Source: Thalassotalea crassostreae
GTDB taxonomy: Bacteria; Pseudomonadota; Gammaproteobacteria; Enterobacterales; Alteromonadaceae
Assembly (NCBI RefSeq): GCF_001831495.1
Contig: NZ_CP017689.1
Span: forward strand, 1,240,001-1,304,000
DNA length: 64,000 nt
Direction: 5' to 3'
Positions 21,751-30,600 of this stretch are shown here, one piece after another. Both the position numbers and the translations under genes were made by a program. The first letter of the stretch is position 1; every line of letters starts with the position of its first letter. The notes under the pieces were generated by a model, which was not told where the DNA came from, ran no database searches, and saw only the letters and a list, made by a program, of their open reading frames with translations.

Positions 21751-23160
21751 ATGTTAATTCGAATATTTTCAACTGTAATTTTGTGCCTCATATCAGCATC
21801 TTCGATTGCACAATCACAATCACAATCACAACCAAACATAGTGTTTATTTTAGCTGACGACCTTGGTGCTCATACTCTAAGTTCTGACGGTAACGACATT
21901 ATGGAAACACCGCATTTAGATCAAATTGCAGCACAAGGTATGAAGTTCACCCGTGGTTACGCTAATGCAGCAACATGTAAACCAGCTCGAGCAGCCATAA
22001 TGAGTGGGCAGTATGGGCCGAGAACTTCTATTTATCGAGTTGTTGATCGACACAAAATGAGAGGTAAGCCTGACTTATCAAATAATATCAAATTCATTGT
22101 TCCTCCAAACGCCAGCCATTTAGCCTTAGAGAACGTAACAATTGCAGAGTCATTAAAAGCAGCAGGTTATACAACCGGTCACTTCGGTAAATGGCATTTA
22201 GAAAAATATAAAAGCTACTTACCTGATACTCAAGGCTTTGATGTATCTTATGAAAGTCACAAAGTGCACTTTGGAGCGAAAGTAAATGTTGATCAAAAAG
22301 TATTACCCAAAGATGTTTATATTGGCGATTATATGACGGATAAAGCCATCGACTTTATGAATGATGCTGTAGCCAAGAAAAAGCCATTTTTTACTTATTT
22401 ACCTTATTTCCTGATACATAAGCCTGCGGAAGGAAAATCGGAAGATATTGCTTATTTTAAGAAAAAACTAGGTGCTGATTATGATGATACCACCATTAAA
22501 GTTGCTGCCATGACAAAAGCGCTGGATGATAATGTAGGTCGTGTATTAGCCAAGCTTAAAGACTTAGGGATTGATGATAACACCCTCGTTGTATTTACCT
22601 CTGATAATGGTGGCTACAAAATGCTAAATAATGTCCTCAATGGTAATTTACGAGCTTATAAAGGGGAGATTTATGAAGGCGGTTTACGAGTGCCTTATCT
22701 ATTTCGTTTCCCTGGTAAAATTAAAGCAGGCCAAACAAACTCTGAAATGGTTATGGGGATTGATCTTTACCCTACATTAATGGCTTTTGCGAATGCTAAA
22801 GCTGGACAAAAAGAGCTCGATGGTGAAAATTTAATGCCATTACTTGTTGGCGATACAAATGTTTTAGCAAAACGTGATTTATTTTGGTTTTTCCCTAAGT
22901 GGGAACGATATAATTCTAAGACCAATACTTGGCATAATGCTTGGCGAAATGTCATTAATGATGGCCGATATAAGCTGATACAGTATCCTGATACAGATCA
23001 CGTGGAAGTTTTCGATTTGAAAAATGATCCTCAAGAAAGCAAGAATATTGCTAAGAATAATCCAGAAATCACTGAACAATTAGTGAAAAAACTAGAGCAA
23101 TGGAAGATAGATATTTCAGCACATAAAGAAATACCAAATCCTAATTACCTAGTTAAATAA
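21751..23160 (+). CDS. Exported S1 family sulfatase
   Basis: 469 residues from ATG 21751, which has AGGAA upstream and starts a normal signal peptide (MLIRIFSTVILCLISASS, cleaved near IAQS); an ATG eight codons earlier is less likely. IVFILADDLGAHTLSSDGN, formylglycine motif C76-K-P-A-R, GHFGKWHLEKY, TSDNGGYKML. The C-terminus is VFDLKNDPQESKNIAKNNPE. It aligns along its whole length with the sulfatase at 14406, so the two GH29-sulfatase neighbours look like duplicated modules. Likely substrate sulfated fucan oligosaccharide. Confidence 0.9.
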   Translation: MLIRIFSTVILCLISASSIAQSQSQSQPNIVFILADDLGAHTLSSDGNDIMETPHLDQIAAQGMKFTRGYANAATCKPARAAIMSGQYGPRTSIYRVVDRHKMRGKPDLSNNIKFIVPPNASHLALENVTIAESLKAAGYTTGHFGKWHLEKYKSYLPDTQGFDVSYESHKVHFGAKVNVDQKVLPKDVYIGDYMTDKAIDFMNDAVAKKKPFFTYLPYFLIHKPAEGKSEDIAYFKKKLGADYDDTTIKVAAMTKALDDNVGRVLAKLKDLGIDDNTLVVFTSDNGGYKMLNNVLNGNLRAYKGEIYEGGLRVPYLFRFPGKIKAGQTNSEMVMGIDLYPTLMAFANAKAGQKELDGENLMPLLVGDTNVLAKRDLFWFFPKWERYNSKTNTWHNAWRNVINDGRYKLIQYPDTDHVEVFDLKNDPQESKNIAKNNPEITEQLVKKLEQWKIDISAHKEIPNPNYLVK

Positions 23161-23331
23161 ATTAGCAAGTTGTTGATTTAGTTATATCTTTTTTGTTTTA
23201 GAAAACGTGTACATCAATTATTAATTGATGAAAGCTACTAGTGCATTTGCTAAGTCCATTGAATTACCCTGTTGTAAACGGCTTAGCAACTGCATTAGAC
23301 TAGTGCTAACAAGCAACTTAATTAGAGTTAA

Positions 23332-23754
23332 ATGGATAAAGCATTAATAGATAACTATATCAGCACCGATTATATGATCGATGATGAACTAGGCTTATGG
23401 TTAATTAACATTAATCAACATGATAGAGCCTTAAGCAGGTACTTGCATATGCAAGCTAAACCAACCGCTGCATTTATCACAGCCTATAACCCAATGAGTA
23501 AGCCGACTAGCGAAAAAGTTAATAAACGCGCTCACCAACAACTGCAACATCAGCTTACGAAACAGGGATTTAAGTTCTTACATGGGTATGGTCAAAGTCA
23601 GGATAATAAGTGGCCTGCAGAGCAAAGTGTGTTAGTGCTGGCAATCGATAAGTCTCAAGCTAATGAAATTGCCAAACAATACAATCAAGCTGCTTATGTG
23701 TGGATTGATGACACAGGTTTACCGTCATTAGTTTTAAAAGACGATTATTGTTAA
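23332..23754 (+). CDS. DUF3293 domain protein
   Basis: 140 residues, soluble, no signal peptide. FITAYNPMSKPTSEKVNKRA and EQSVLVLAID with a terminal VWIDDTGLPSLVLKD fit the DUF3293 family as I recall it; the function of that family is unknown. Its stop codon overlaps the terminator of candidate sRNA copy A on the opposite strand, so the two transcripts would converge. Confidence 0.75.
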   Translation: MDKALIDNYISTDYMIDDELGLWLININQHDRALSRYLHMQAKPTAAFITAYNPMSKPTSEKVNKRAHQQLQHQLTKQGFKFLHGYGQSQDNKWPAEQSVLVLAIDKSQANEIAKQYNQAAYVWIDDTGLPSLVLKDDYC

Positions 23755-23826
23755 AAAAAAGCCACCCAAAGTAGGGTGGCAAAGAAATATGCATTTCAGG
23801 GGGGAAAACTTAAAAAAGTTAACTGT
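23755..23826 (-). ncRNA. Candidate small RNA, repeated family (copy A)
   Basis: Minus strand: box ending GTTAAC (23864-23859), exactly 20 nt, -10 TAATAT (23837-23832), body with TTTTCCCCCCTG, terminator GCCACCCTACTTTGGGTGGC plus eight T. The stem differs from the core GCCTCGC stem at two paired positions, both compensated. The CAT (anti-start) of most copies is replaced by TTTTTTAA here. The first 350 bp after it hold no supported gene. Confidence 0.6.
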
Positions 23827-24180
23827 GTTTAATATTACCTTAGTTATAAAATTAAACTGTTAACGAAATGTAATTTTGCGCAACAGTTTGTTGTTATATT
23901 TTTGTTAATGCCTGATTTAAATAAAATTAACATCCGTTAAAATCTGAAATCGCTCCTACCAATACCCCCTAAAACTCTGGCTTATACCGAAAGTTACGTC
24001 TTCCTCTTAGCTGTTACAAAGCGGTTACACATAGCTACATTTATTTGGTTAAACTGCACTCGATGAAAATTAAACACAATAAATTTTCTCTTGAATACCT
24101 GTGTTTTCAATTTAGATATTTATTTTGAAATTATTCTTAAAAAAACTAAGGATCTGTGCCAAAGCGCTGATTTAATTGAT

Positions 24181-24381
24181 ATGAACCGCAAAAATAAACA
24201 AGTGCAAGACCAAGAAATACCAAAGAATCTATTACTAGATCTAGCAAAATTGATTGTATTAGGTGTACCAATTGTTATTAAAGGCTTTGTAGACATTATT
24301 CTGACGCAGATAACTGGCCGCTCGAAGATCCATAACAAAACAAATATTTATCGTCGTATTTATAGCTCTAAACAGAAGTAA
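24181..24381 (+). CDS. Small single-pass membrane protein, unknown
   Basis: 67 residues from ATG 24181; an upstream extension exists only with non-ATG starts. Basic N-terminus MNRKNKQVQDQEIPK, hydrophobic helix about 17-46 (LLLDLAKLIVLGVPIVIKGF), basic C-terminus RRIYSSKQK. No family recognised. No good Shine-Dalgarno, which lowers confidence. The next small ORF starts 25 bp later, so they may be cotranscribed. Confidence 0.5.
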   Translation: MNRKNKQVQDQEIPKNLLLDLAKLIVLGVPIVIKGFVDIILTQITGRSKIHNKTNIYRRIYSSKQK

Positions 24382-24405
24382 ATATTTTTAAAGGGGGGAA
24401 GCACT

Positions 24406-24477
24406 ATGATGATTTTTCTAGTGTTTTTAGGTTTAGTTCTAGGCATCATTGCGTGTAACGAAATCAATTTGTTTTAA
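24406..24477 (+). CDS. 23-residue membrane peptide
   Basis: ATG preceded by AAGGGGGGAAGCACT, the best Shine-Dalgarno in this area. The peptide starts MMIFLVFLGLVLGIIACNEI and is almost all one hydrophobic helix. It resembles the many small membrane peptides of proteobacteria in shape only. Followed by a clear terminator. Confidence 0.5.
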   Translation: MMIFLVFLGLVLGIIACNEINLF

Positions 24478-24520
24478 TTCGTCTCTAAAACATGACGTGT
24501 ACAATTGAACACCTAAGATT

Positions 24521-24549
24521 AAAAAGCCAATGTCCGCATTGGCTTTTTT
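24521..24549 (+). terminator. Intrinsic terminator
   Basis: AAAAAGCCAATGTCCGCATTGGCTTTTTT, an 11-12 bp stem with a U-run, after the two small membrane ORFs. Confidence 0.85.
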
Positions 24550-24576
24550 GTATCAATCTGTCCCGTCCTGTTAGGT

Positions 24577-24645
24577 AAAAAAAGCCTCGCAAAGGTGCGA
24601 GGCAAAGCATTTTAGGGAATAGAAAACTACATCAATTAACAAAAT
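24577..24645 (-). ncRNA. Candidate small RNA, divergent member (copy B)
   Basis: Minus strand: terminator GCCTCGCACCTTTGCGAGGC plus seven T, body with TTAATTGATGTAGTTTTCTA, upstream TAATAGTTAAC. Body and upstream box resemble copy F (TTGATTGACATATTTTCTA; TAATAGTTAAC), so B and F form a subfamily. The -10 is not clear; the 5' end given is approximate. Confidence 0.4.
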
Positions 24646-24725
24646 CTAACGACACAATGATGTTAACTATTACTTAATACTGACAAAATAGTAAACAAGA
24701 TCACTTATTCAACTTTTATTTTTTA

Positions 24726-27029
24726 CTATTTATTAAACGTAGGATCCGGTGTACCTTTAAAACAATTAACTACATAAGGGTAATTGTCGGTAATGTAATA
24801 GCCATAAACACCATCAATAGTCATGCCGTTACATTCGTCTAAATCACCTAAACCTTCGACATATTCGTTATCATCACGAAAAGTACCATCATAAGAGCCA
24901 CCAGGGCTGCCATTTGTTGTCGGACGGTTACCTGTAATAAGTCGGTAACTTGAGCTTGCTTTTCTGATCACACCCTCGTCATCAAAGTACGGACCATAAA
25001 TTGGGAACCCATCGGCAGCAAAGCCAACAACCGGAGAAGCAATACCATTATTCTCTGCGTGATAAAACGCATTTGGCGTACCATGGTAATGATATGTTCC
25101 ATCAGGTTGCGCATGTGCATTGTGGCTATCAACCAAAAATCCTGCAGATGGTGACATTGGATCATAACGCCACGCTTGTGCCATATCATTACAACCGACT
25201 TTGCCATTGCCAACGCCATAACAACCTGCGGCAAGTAAATCCACTTTAACACCGTTTAGCAAAATAGCGTTATCCATCGATAAACTAATAGGAGTAATCG
25301 CCGCCGCAAAGCTCGGTGAACTCGTTATTTCAAAAGTATCGTTTTGTGCTGAAACATCATTAGGAAAGCTTCTACCGCCATCGTTAAAGTCATGATTTGG
25401 AATCGCATTGGTTTTAAAAATACACTTACCGTTATTTGCAGTGATGACCAAATCGCCAGAAAAGACTGTGCCATTGTTTACATCTAGTACGCTTGATAAA
25501 TACTGCTCAACGTAGTCGCCACAATTTGCGCTTCTTTTATCGAATATTTGATTGGTGATATCAATTCCACTTATTGTTGTTTCACCACGCACTTGTGCAG
25601 CTATATCTTCTAACGCATGGACAAGATCGTGGCTATCAAATGATGTCAGTAATAAATCGTCTGCTTCTGCAAAGTCATTTTCAACATCAAATAATTGCTG
25701 TGTGCCATCAGCAAACTCAATTAATTTGTAGTCACCTTGCTGTACCGCCCAGCCGGTAGAGTTATTACTTTCAAACTCAGAATAATTGAAAACTCTTTGA
25801 GCGTTATTTGCTGAGCTTGTCAATGTATCTGCAAAACTATAACTGTCGTATATACTGTTTATTTCAGCGCCCGCTAAGGCGGCAATTGTTGCATATAGAT
25901 CGGTACCATTTATAAGGCTGTTATCTGTTTCGTTTTTTCGCTCTACACCTTTACCTGAGACAATTAGTGGAACATTAACGCCGCCTTCATAGAGCGTACC
26001 TTTACCGTGATTTGGAGCAAAAACATTGGCGTCAATTACTGTTCTTGGTGTGCCGTTGTCACCCATATAAATGATAATTGTATTTTCTCTTTGCTCGGCT
26101 GAAAGCGAATTTACTAAACGGCCAATTTCACTATCCATGGCTTCAATCGCGGCAAGGTAATATTCTCGCTTACGTCCTTCAATGTCAGACTCTGTCCCTG
26201 TTAAGTAATCTCTTGTATGTAAATCCGCTGGTGGTAAGTGCAATGGTGAATGAGGCGCACTATAAGCTAGCCAGACAAACCAAGGAGCGGATTGTTCATC
26301 GATCCAATCTATTGCTAACGAAGTAATTTTAGTGGAGTGATATTCTGTTGATTGCGAGACAACGCCATTGGTAGTGAGTTGCCAATCATAGTAATCGGAT
26401 ACGTTACTGAGATTACCTGCATAATATTCGATACCGCTATCATTAGGGTGAGTGACACTTGGATTGCCACCGCCTAAATGCCATTTTCCAAAGTGTGCGC
26501 TTTGGTAGTGCGAGGTATTGGCATTAGCATTTAATAGTCTAGGCAGTGTTTGCAACGAGGTGTCAAGTGTGCCGGGTACATAGGTAACCCCACTATTAAT
26601 GCCATGCTTTCCGGTTAATATTGCAGCTCGTGTTGTGGTACAAGCAGGAGTCACCCATGCATTAGTATATACAATGCCAGAATCAGCGATGGCGTTAATT
26701 TCAGGGGTTAACGGCGTATCTTCTGAATATGGATATTGAGCCGATGCATCTACACCTTGATCATCACTGATGATGAATAAGATGTTGGGTGAATTAGTAT
26801 CAACTTGCTCCGAAGAGTTGTCGTCATTTGAGTCATTAGCTGAGTCGTTATTAGAATCATTGTTAGAGCTGTCACTAGAGTCGCCATCAGAGCTGTCACC
26901 AGTGTTATCCGAGCTGCTACCTTGCTCGGTCGGAGTTTCATTAACATCACTATCTTGCGTGTCACCTCCACCGCCACAGCCAATAACATTAAACGCAAAA
27001 ACAAATACAACTAGCAAATATTTGCCCAT
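24726..27029 (-). CDS. Lipoprotein sulfatase fused to a YHYH domain
   Basis: 767 residues. Lipoprotein signal with lipobox VIGC18, then an acidic Ser/Asp/Asn linker (20-80). S1-type sulfatase domain about 80-480: NILFIISDDQGVDASAQY, motif C130-T-T-T-R in TPACTTTRAAILTGKHG, AHFGKWHLGGG, MGDNGTP. A C-terminal YHYH domain about 520-760 contains DGTYHYHGTP, CYGVGNGKVGC and GFAADGFPIYGPY. The formylglycine motif has Thr where Pro or Ala is usual. Attached to a membrane by its lipid; substrate unknown. Divergent from the A2M gene, with the TTGTGTAAAT word at 27118. Confidence 0.85.
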   Translation of the reverse strand: MGKYLLVVFVFAFNVIGCGGGGDTQDSDVNETPTEQGSSSDNTGDSSDGDSSDSSNNDSNNDSANDSNDDNSSEQVDTNSPNILFIISDDQGVDASAQYPYSEDTPLTPEINAIADSGIVYTNAWVTPACTTTRAAILTGKHGINSGVTYVPGTLDTSLQTLPRLLNANANTSHYQSAHFGKWHLGGGNPSVTHPNDSGIEYYAGNLSNVSDYYDWQLTTNGVVSQSTEYHSTKITSLAIDWIDEQSAPWFVWLAYSAPHSPLHLPPADLHTRDYLTGTESDIEGRKREYYLAAIEAMDSEIGRLVNSLSAEQRENTIIIYMGDNGTPRTVIDANVFAPNHGKGTLYEGGVNVPLIVSGKGVERKNETDNSLINGTDLYATIAALAGAEINSIYDSYSFADTLTSSANNAQRVFNYSEFESNNSTGWAVQQGDYKLIEFADGTQQLFDVENDFAEADDLLLTSFDSHDLVHALEDIAAQVRGETTISGIDITNQIFDKRSANCGDYVEQYLSSVLDVNNGTVFSGDLVITANNGKCIFKTNAIPNHDFNDGGRSFPNDVSAQNDTFEITSSPSFAAAITPISLSMDNAILLNGVKVDLLAAGCYGVGNGKVGCNDMAQAWRYDPMSPSAGFLVDSHNAHAQPDGTYHYHGTPNAFYHAENNGIASPVVGFAADGFPIYGPYFDDEGVIRKASSSYRLITGNRPTTNGSPGGSYDGTFRDDNEYVEGLGDLDECNGMTIDGVYGYYITDNYPYVVNCFKGTPDPTFNK

Positions 27030-27246
27030 AAAGTTAACTCCCCAACAATTATTTAACTTTAACTATATCAACAGACCACCAGAAGTCTGTCAGTTGTGAG
27101 TAAGGCAAGTGTAAAGGTTGTGTAAATTAAACTTTTTACGACTTCCTGAATTTGTTTCAGGATCTCTTCTTAACTCAACAAGATACTGAAACAAGTTCAG
27201 CAAATCATATAGGAGCGTGTAATCGTTTAGACGTTGAAAATTAGAC

Positions 27247-27314
27247 AAAAAAAACCTCGCTAAGGAGCGAGGTAAAAATACATTTCAGGGAGGAAAACTA
27301 TGAAAGTTAACTGT
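27247..27314 (-). ncRNA. Candidate small RNA, repeated family (copy C)
   Basis: Minus strand: GTTAAC-type box (GTTAACGG, 27352-27345), 20-nt spacer, -10 TAATAT (27325-27320), body CACAGTTAACTTTCATAG then TTTTCCTCCCTG. Terminator ACCTCGCTCCTTAGCGAGGT plus T-run; the outer G-C pair of the core stem is A-T here, still paired. It lies between two divergent genes, so it cannot be a plain gene terminator. The rest of 27030-27688 shows a CCTGAA...TTCAGG palindrome near 27145 and the promoters of both genes. Confidence 0.65.
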
Positions 27315-27688
27315 GTTTAATATTAAACGAATTATGAAAAAATACCGTTAACCAATTGTAAAACACTGCAATAGTTTGTAGTTAAAAATTCGTTAATATT
27401 CTCGTCAACTAGGCAGGATTCATAGAAATAACGTTTAGTTTTAACTACACAATTCTATTACTAAGAAAATGACTAAATTTTTGTGTTTACTATTTATAAT
27501 ACGTTTTATTAATCATTGGGTTATGACAAGATATGAGCTTGTCATAATTCATCATAATTAGTCATAACTAGGTCACAACATTTATATCACCATCGCTCAT
27601 AATAGATCTCTATTAATTTGCAATGTGTGTTCAAGCAAATTGAATTTGCTCAAATAATTATAAATGCCTCAACGCATAAGGATTTGTT

Positions 27689-30600
27689 ATGAAACGTTTC
27701 GTTTCTCTTACTTCGTCTGTCGCTATTAACATAGCTCTTGCAGTCATTTTATCGGTACAGATGTTCACCGCAGTTGCTAGTGAAGTCAGCTATGTCGGTA
27801 CATACAGCCATGAAAATAAGCCCGCGCTTATTGTTCAATTTTCAGAAAAGTCAGCTAGCACCGCAGGTGTCAAAGTAATCGATGTAATAACCAAAGAGGA
27901 CTTATCCTCGGGTTGGTTTTTAAACAGCAATAAGCTGGCAATGATTAACACTAATGTCAGTGCAGGTAAGCGTTATGAAGTAACGGTTACAGGGGCTAAA
28001 AAAATCACAGTTGCCAGCAAACAAGAAATATTTATTCCGGAATATGCGCCGACGCTAACAGTTTTGAGCAAAGGCCCTGTAATACCAAGTGCAAGTTATC
28101 GAACCATTCCAATTTCTGTTAGCAATTTAGATACCGTTTCAGTAGAAGTTCTGCAAGTGCTAGAACCTGAAAAGATATTAAATAAATTGTATTACAACCA
28201 ACAAATCCGAGCTTATCGAATGGCTGACAATGCCAAGTACTTAAAAAGCATCACTACCTTATCCTTTGATATTCCTAAAGCAGAGAAAAACGCGTCCATT
28301 AAAACAGCTTTACAATTACCAAAAGAACTCACTGACGGTTGGTATGTGCTGGGCATAAAAGGTGGCGGTCAAATGAATAATAACGACACCAAAATAGTGC
28401 AGGCATTGATTACCGATATTGGCATTCAAGCGAAAGTGTTTGCCGATAGTATTTCGGTGAATGTGCTAACTTTATCAAGTCAGCAGCCAATCAACAAAGG
28501 GACGGTGTATGTTGTTAAACAAGATGGCTCAAAGATAAAACTAGGCAAGCTAACCAATGGTTTAGGAAACTTTAAATATAAAACCAATAGTTCTGACCTA
28601 TTAATGGTAAAAGCCGGTAAACGTTTTGGTTATCTACCATTAAAAGAGGTGCCATTAGATTTATCAGCGTTTGCTGTTACCGGCAATAACTGGCAAGAAA
28701 TGGAAGCGTTCGCTTATTCAAATAGAGATTTATTCAAGCCTGGAGAAACTTTACCACTGAATATCCTATTGCGTGATGACGATGGTCAATCGGTTGCCAA
28801 GCAACGCCTATACGTAGAGTTTGTTCAACCTGATGGTCGTATTGTTTCGAGTCGATGGCTTGATGAAACTACCATAGAAACTGCTAGTCAAAACTCAAAC
28901 GAAGCAAATCCCAAAATGCCAACCGCCGGCTATTATCGTACCGATTATCAAATATCATCGTCGGCAGTGCTAGGTAAGTGGACAGCACAAATTAAACCTA
29001 ATAAAAACAGTAAACTGATCTTAAACAGTTTTGCTTTTAATGTTAGTGAGTTTGTGCCAGAGCGCATGGATTTGGTGGTAGACCTTGAAAGTGAACAGCT
29101 TATCTCGAAAGCTACCTTGGGCGCGAAAGTTAACGGTCGTTATTTATTTGGCGCAGCGGCCAATGGCAACACGCTAAAAATAAGCCCCTATTACCATTCG
29201 GTGAATCACTTTGAAGGTAAATACAGTGACTATTTTGTTGGTCAAAGATTTACTGTATACAGCCGTGACTTACCAAATATTAAGCCAATTAAATTAGACG
29301 CTAATGGCAATGCCAATTTAACGCTACCATTGATTAATGATGACAAACTTAAAGCACCTGTTAATGCTTCGTTTAATTTCGAACTGCTTGAAACGGGTGG
29401 TGCTTCAGTAAGTCGTAAGCACGATGTGTTTATTTGGCGAGATCAAACCATTGCCGGTATCAATCCACTTTTTGAGCAAGCGAAATATTTCCAAACCGTA
29501 CAATTTGATTTAGCGCTAATTGCTGCCGATGGCAAGAGCTTATTACCAGGCACCTTAGATTACACCTTAGAACGAAACCGCGGTGGTTATTACTGGACCT
29601 ACAGTGAATCAGGTGGCTGGGATTTACATCGTGACAATGAATGGCGCCCGGTATCAATTAAATCGGTGAACTTAAAAGCTGGGCAATCAGAGCGCGTTTC
29701 GATGGATGTTGAATACGGAAATTACCGTTTAATTGCAACCAATGAAGACGGCTTTAAAACCATATATAACTTTAATGCAGGTTGGGGTAATAACAGTTAT
29801 ACACAGCAACCAGTTAAACCTGATGAATTAACACTTAAGTTTGATAAACCACTGTATAATAGCGGCGATACGATTAATGCGACGGTAATTGGCGATTTAA
29901 GCGGTAGCTTGTTAGTAACATTAGAATCTAGCGAAGTTAATTGGCAACAAACATTTGAATATACTAAATCAAGCGCTAAGCAAGAAAGTAAATCAGGCTC
30001 AAATAAAGAGTTAGCAATACAAATTCCAATTGATAAAGACTTAAATCGTCATGATTTATACGTGACCGCAACGCTTGTTGGCAACGAGCGAGGTATGCCG
30101 CGCAGAATGTTTGCGGTAAAACCAGTCAAATTGAATCGAGAAAACCGTAAACTCGATGTCTCCATTAGTCATGAATGCGAATTACGACCTTTAACGAAAA
30201 CGAAATTTGTTATCAATACTAATGCGCTGAAAAATCTCAGTACATCCATTTCAACCTCAAGCCCGCAACATAGTCAAAGTCAAGCATGGTTAACACTATC
30301 TGTTGTCGATAAAGGCATCATTAATCTATCCGGATACCAAGTTCCAGACATCAACGAGCACTTCTTTGGCCAACGTCGCTACGCAGGTGATGTTGTCGAT
30401 TTATATTCACGCATTTACCAACAACGTCCGGATTCATTTTTGACGCATCGTTACGGTGGTGACGCCGCGGCTATGGCAAATCAAAAACCAGATAACCTCG
30501 TTGAAAGTAAAACTATCACCTTAATGAGTGAATTAGTTGCTTTCGATGCTCAAGGTAATGCGGAAGTAACGTTAGAGTTACCAGATTACAACGGTGAAGC

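Noticed and set aside
27299..27319. Six-codon ORF ATGAAAGTTAACTGTGTTTAA (MKVNCV) repeated with a good Shine-Dalgarno in most copies of the element
   Set aside because: Copies A and E lack the ATG and copy G has a one-base insertion that changes the frame, while the minus-strand RNA features stay intact. The ORF is better explained as the complement of an antisense RNA.
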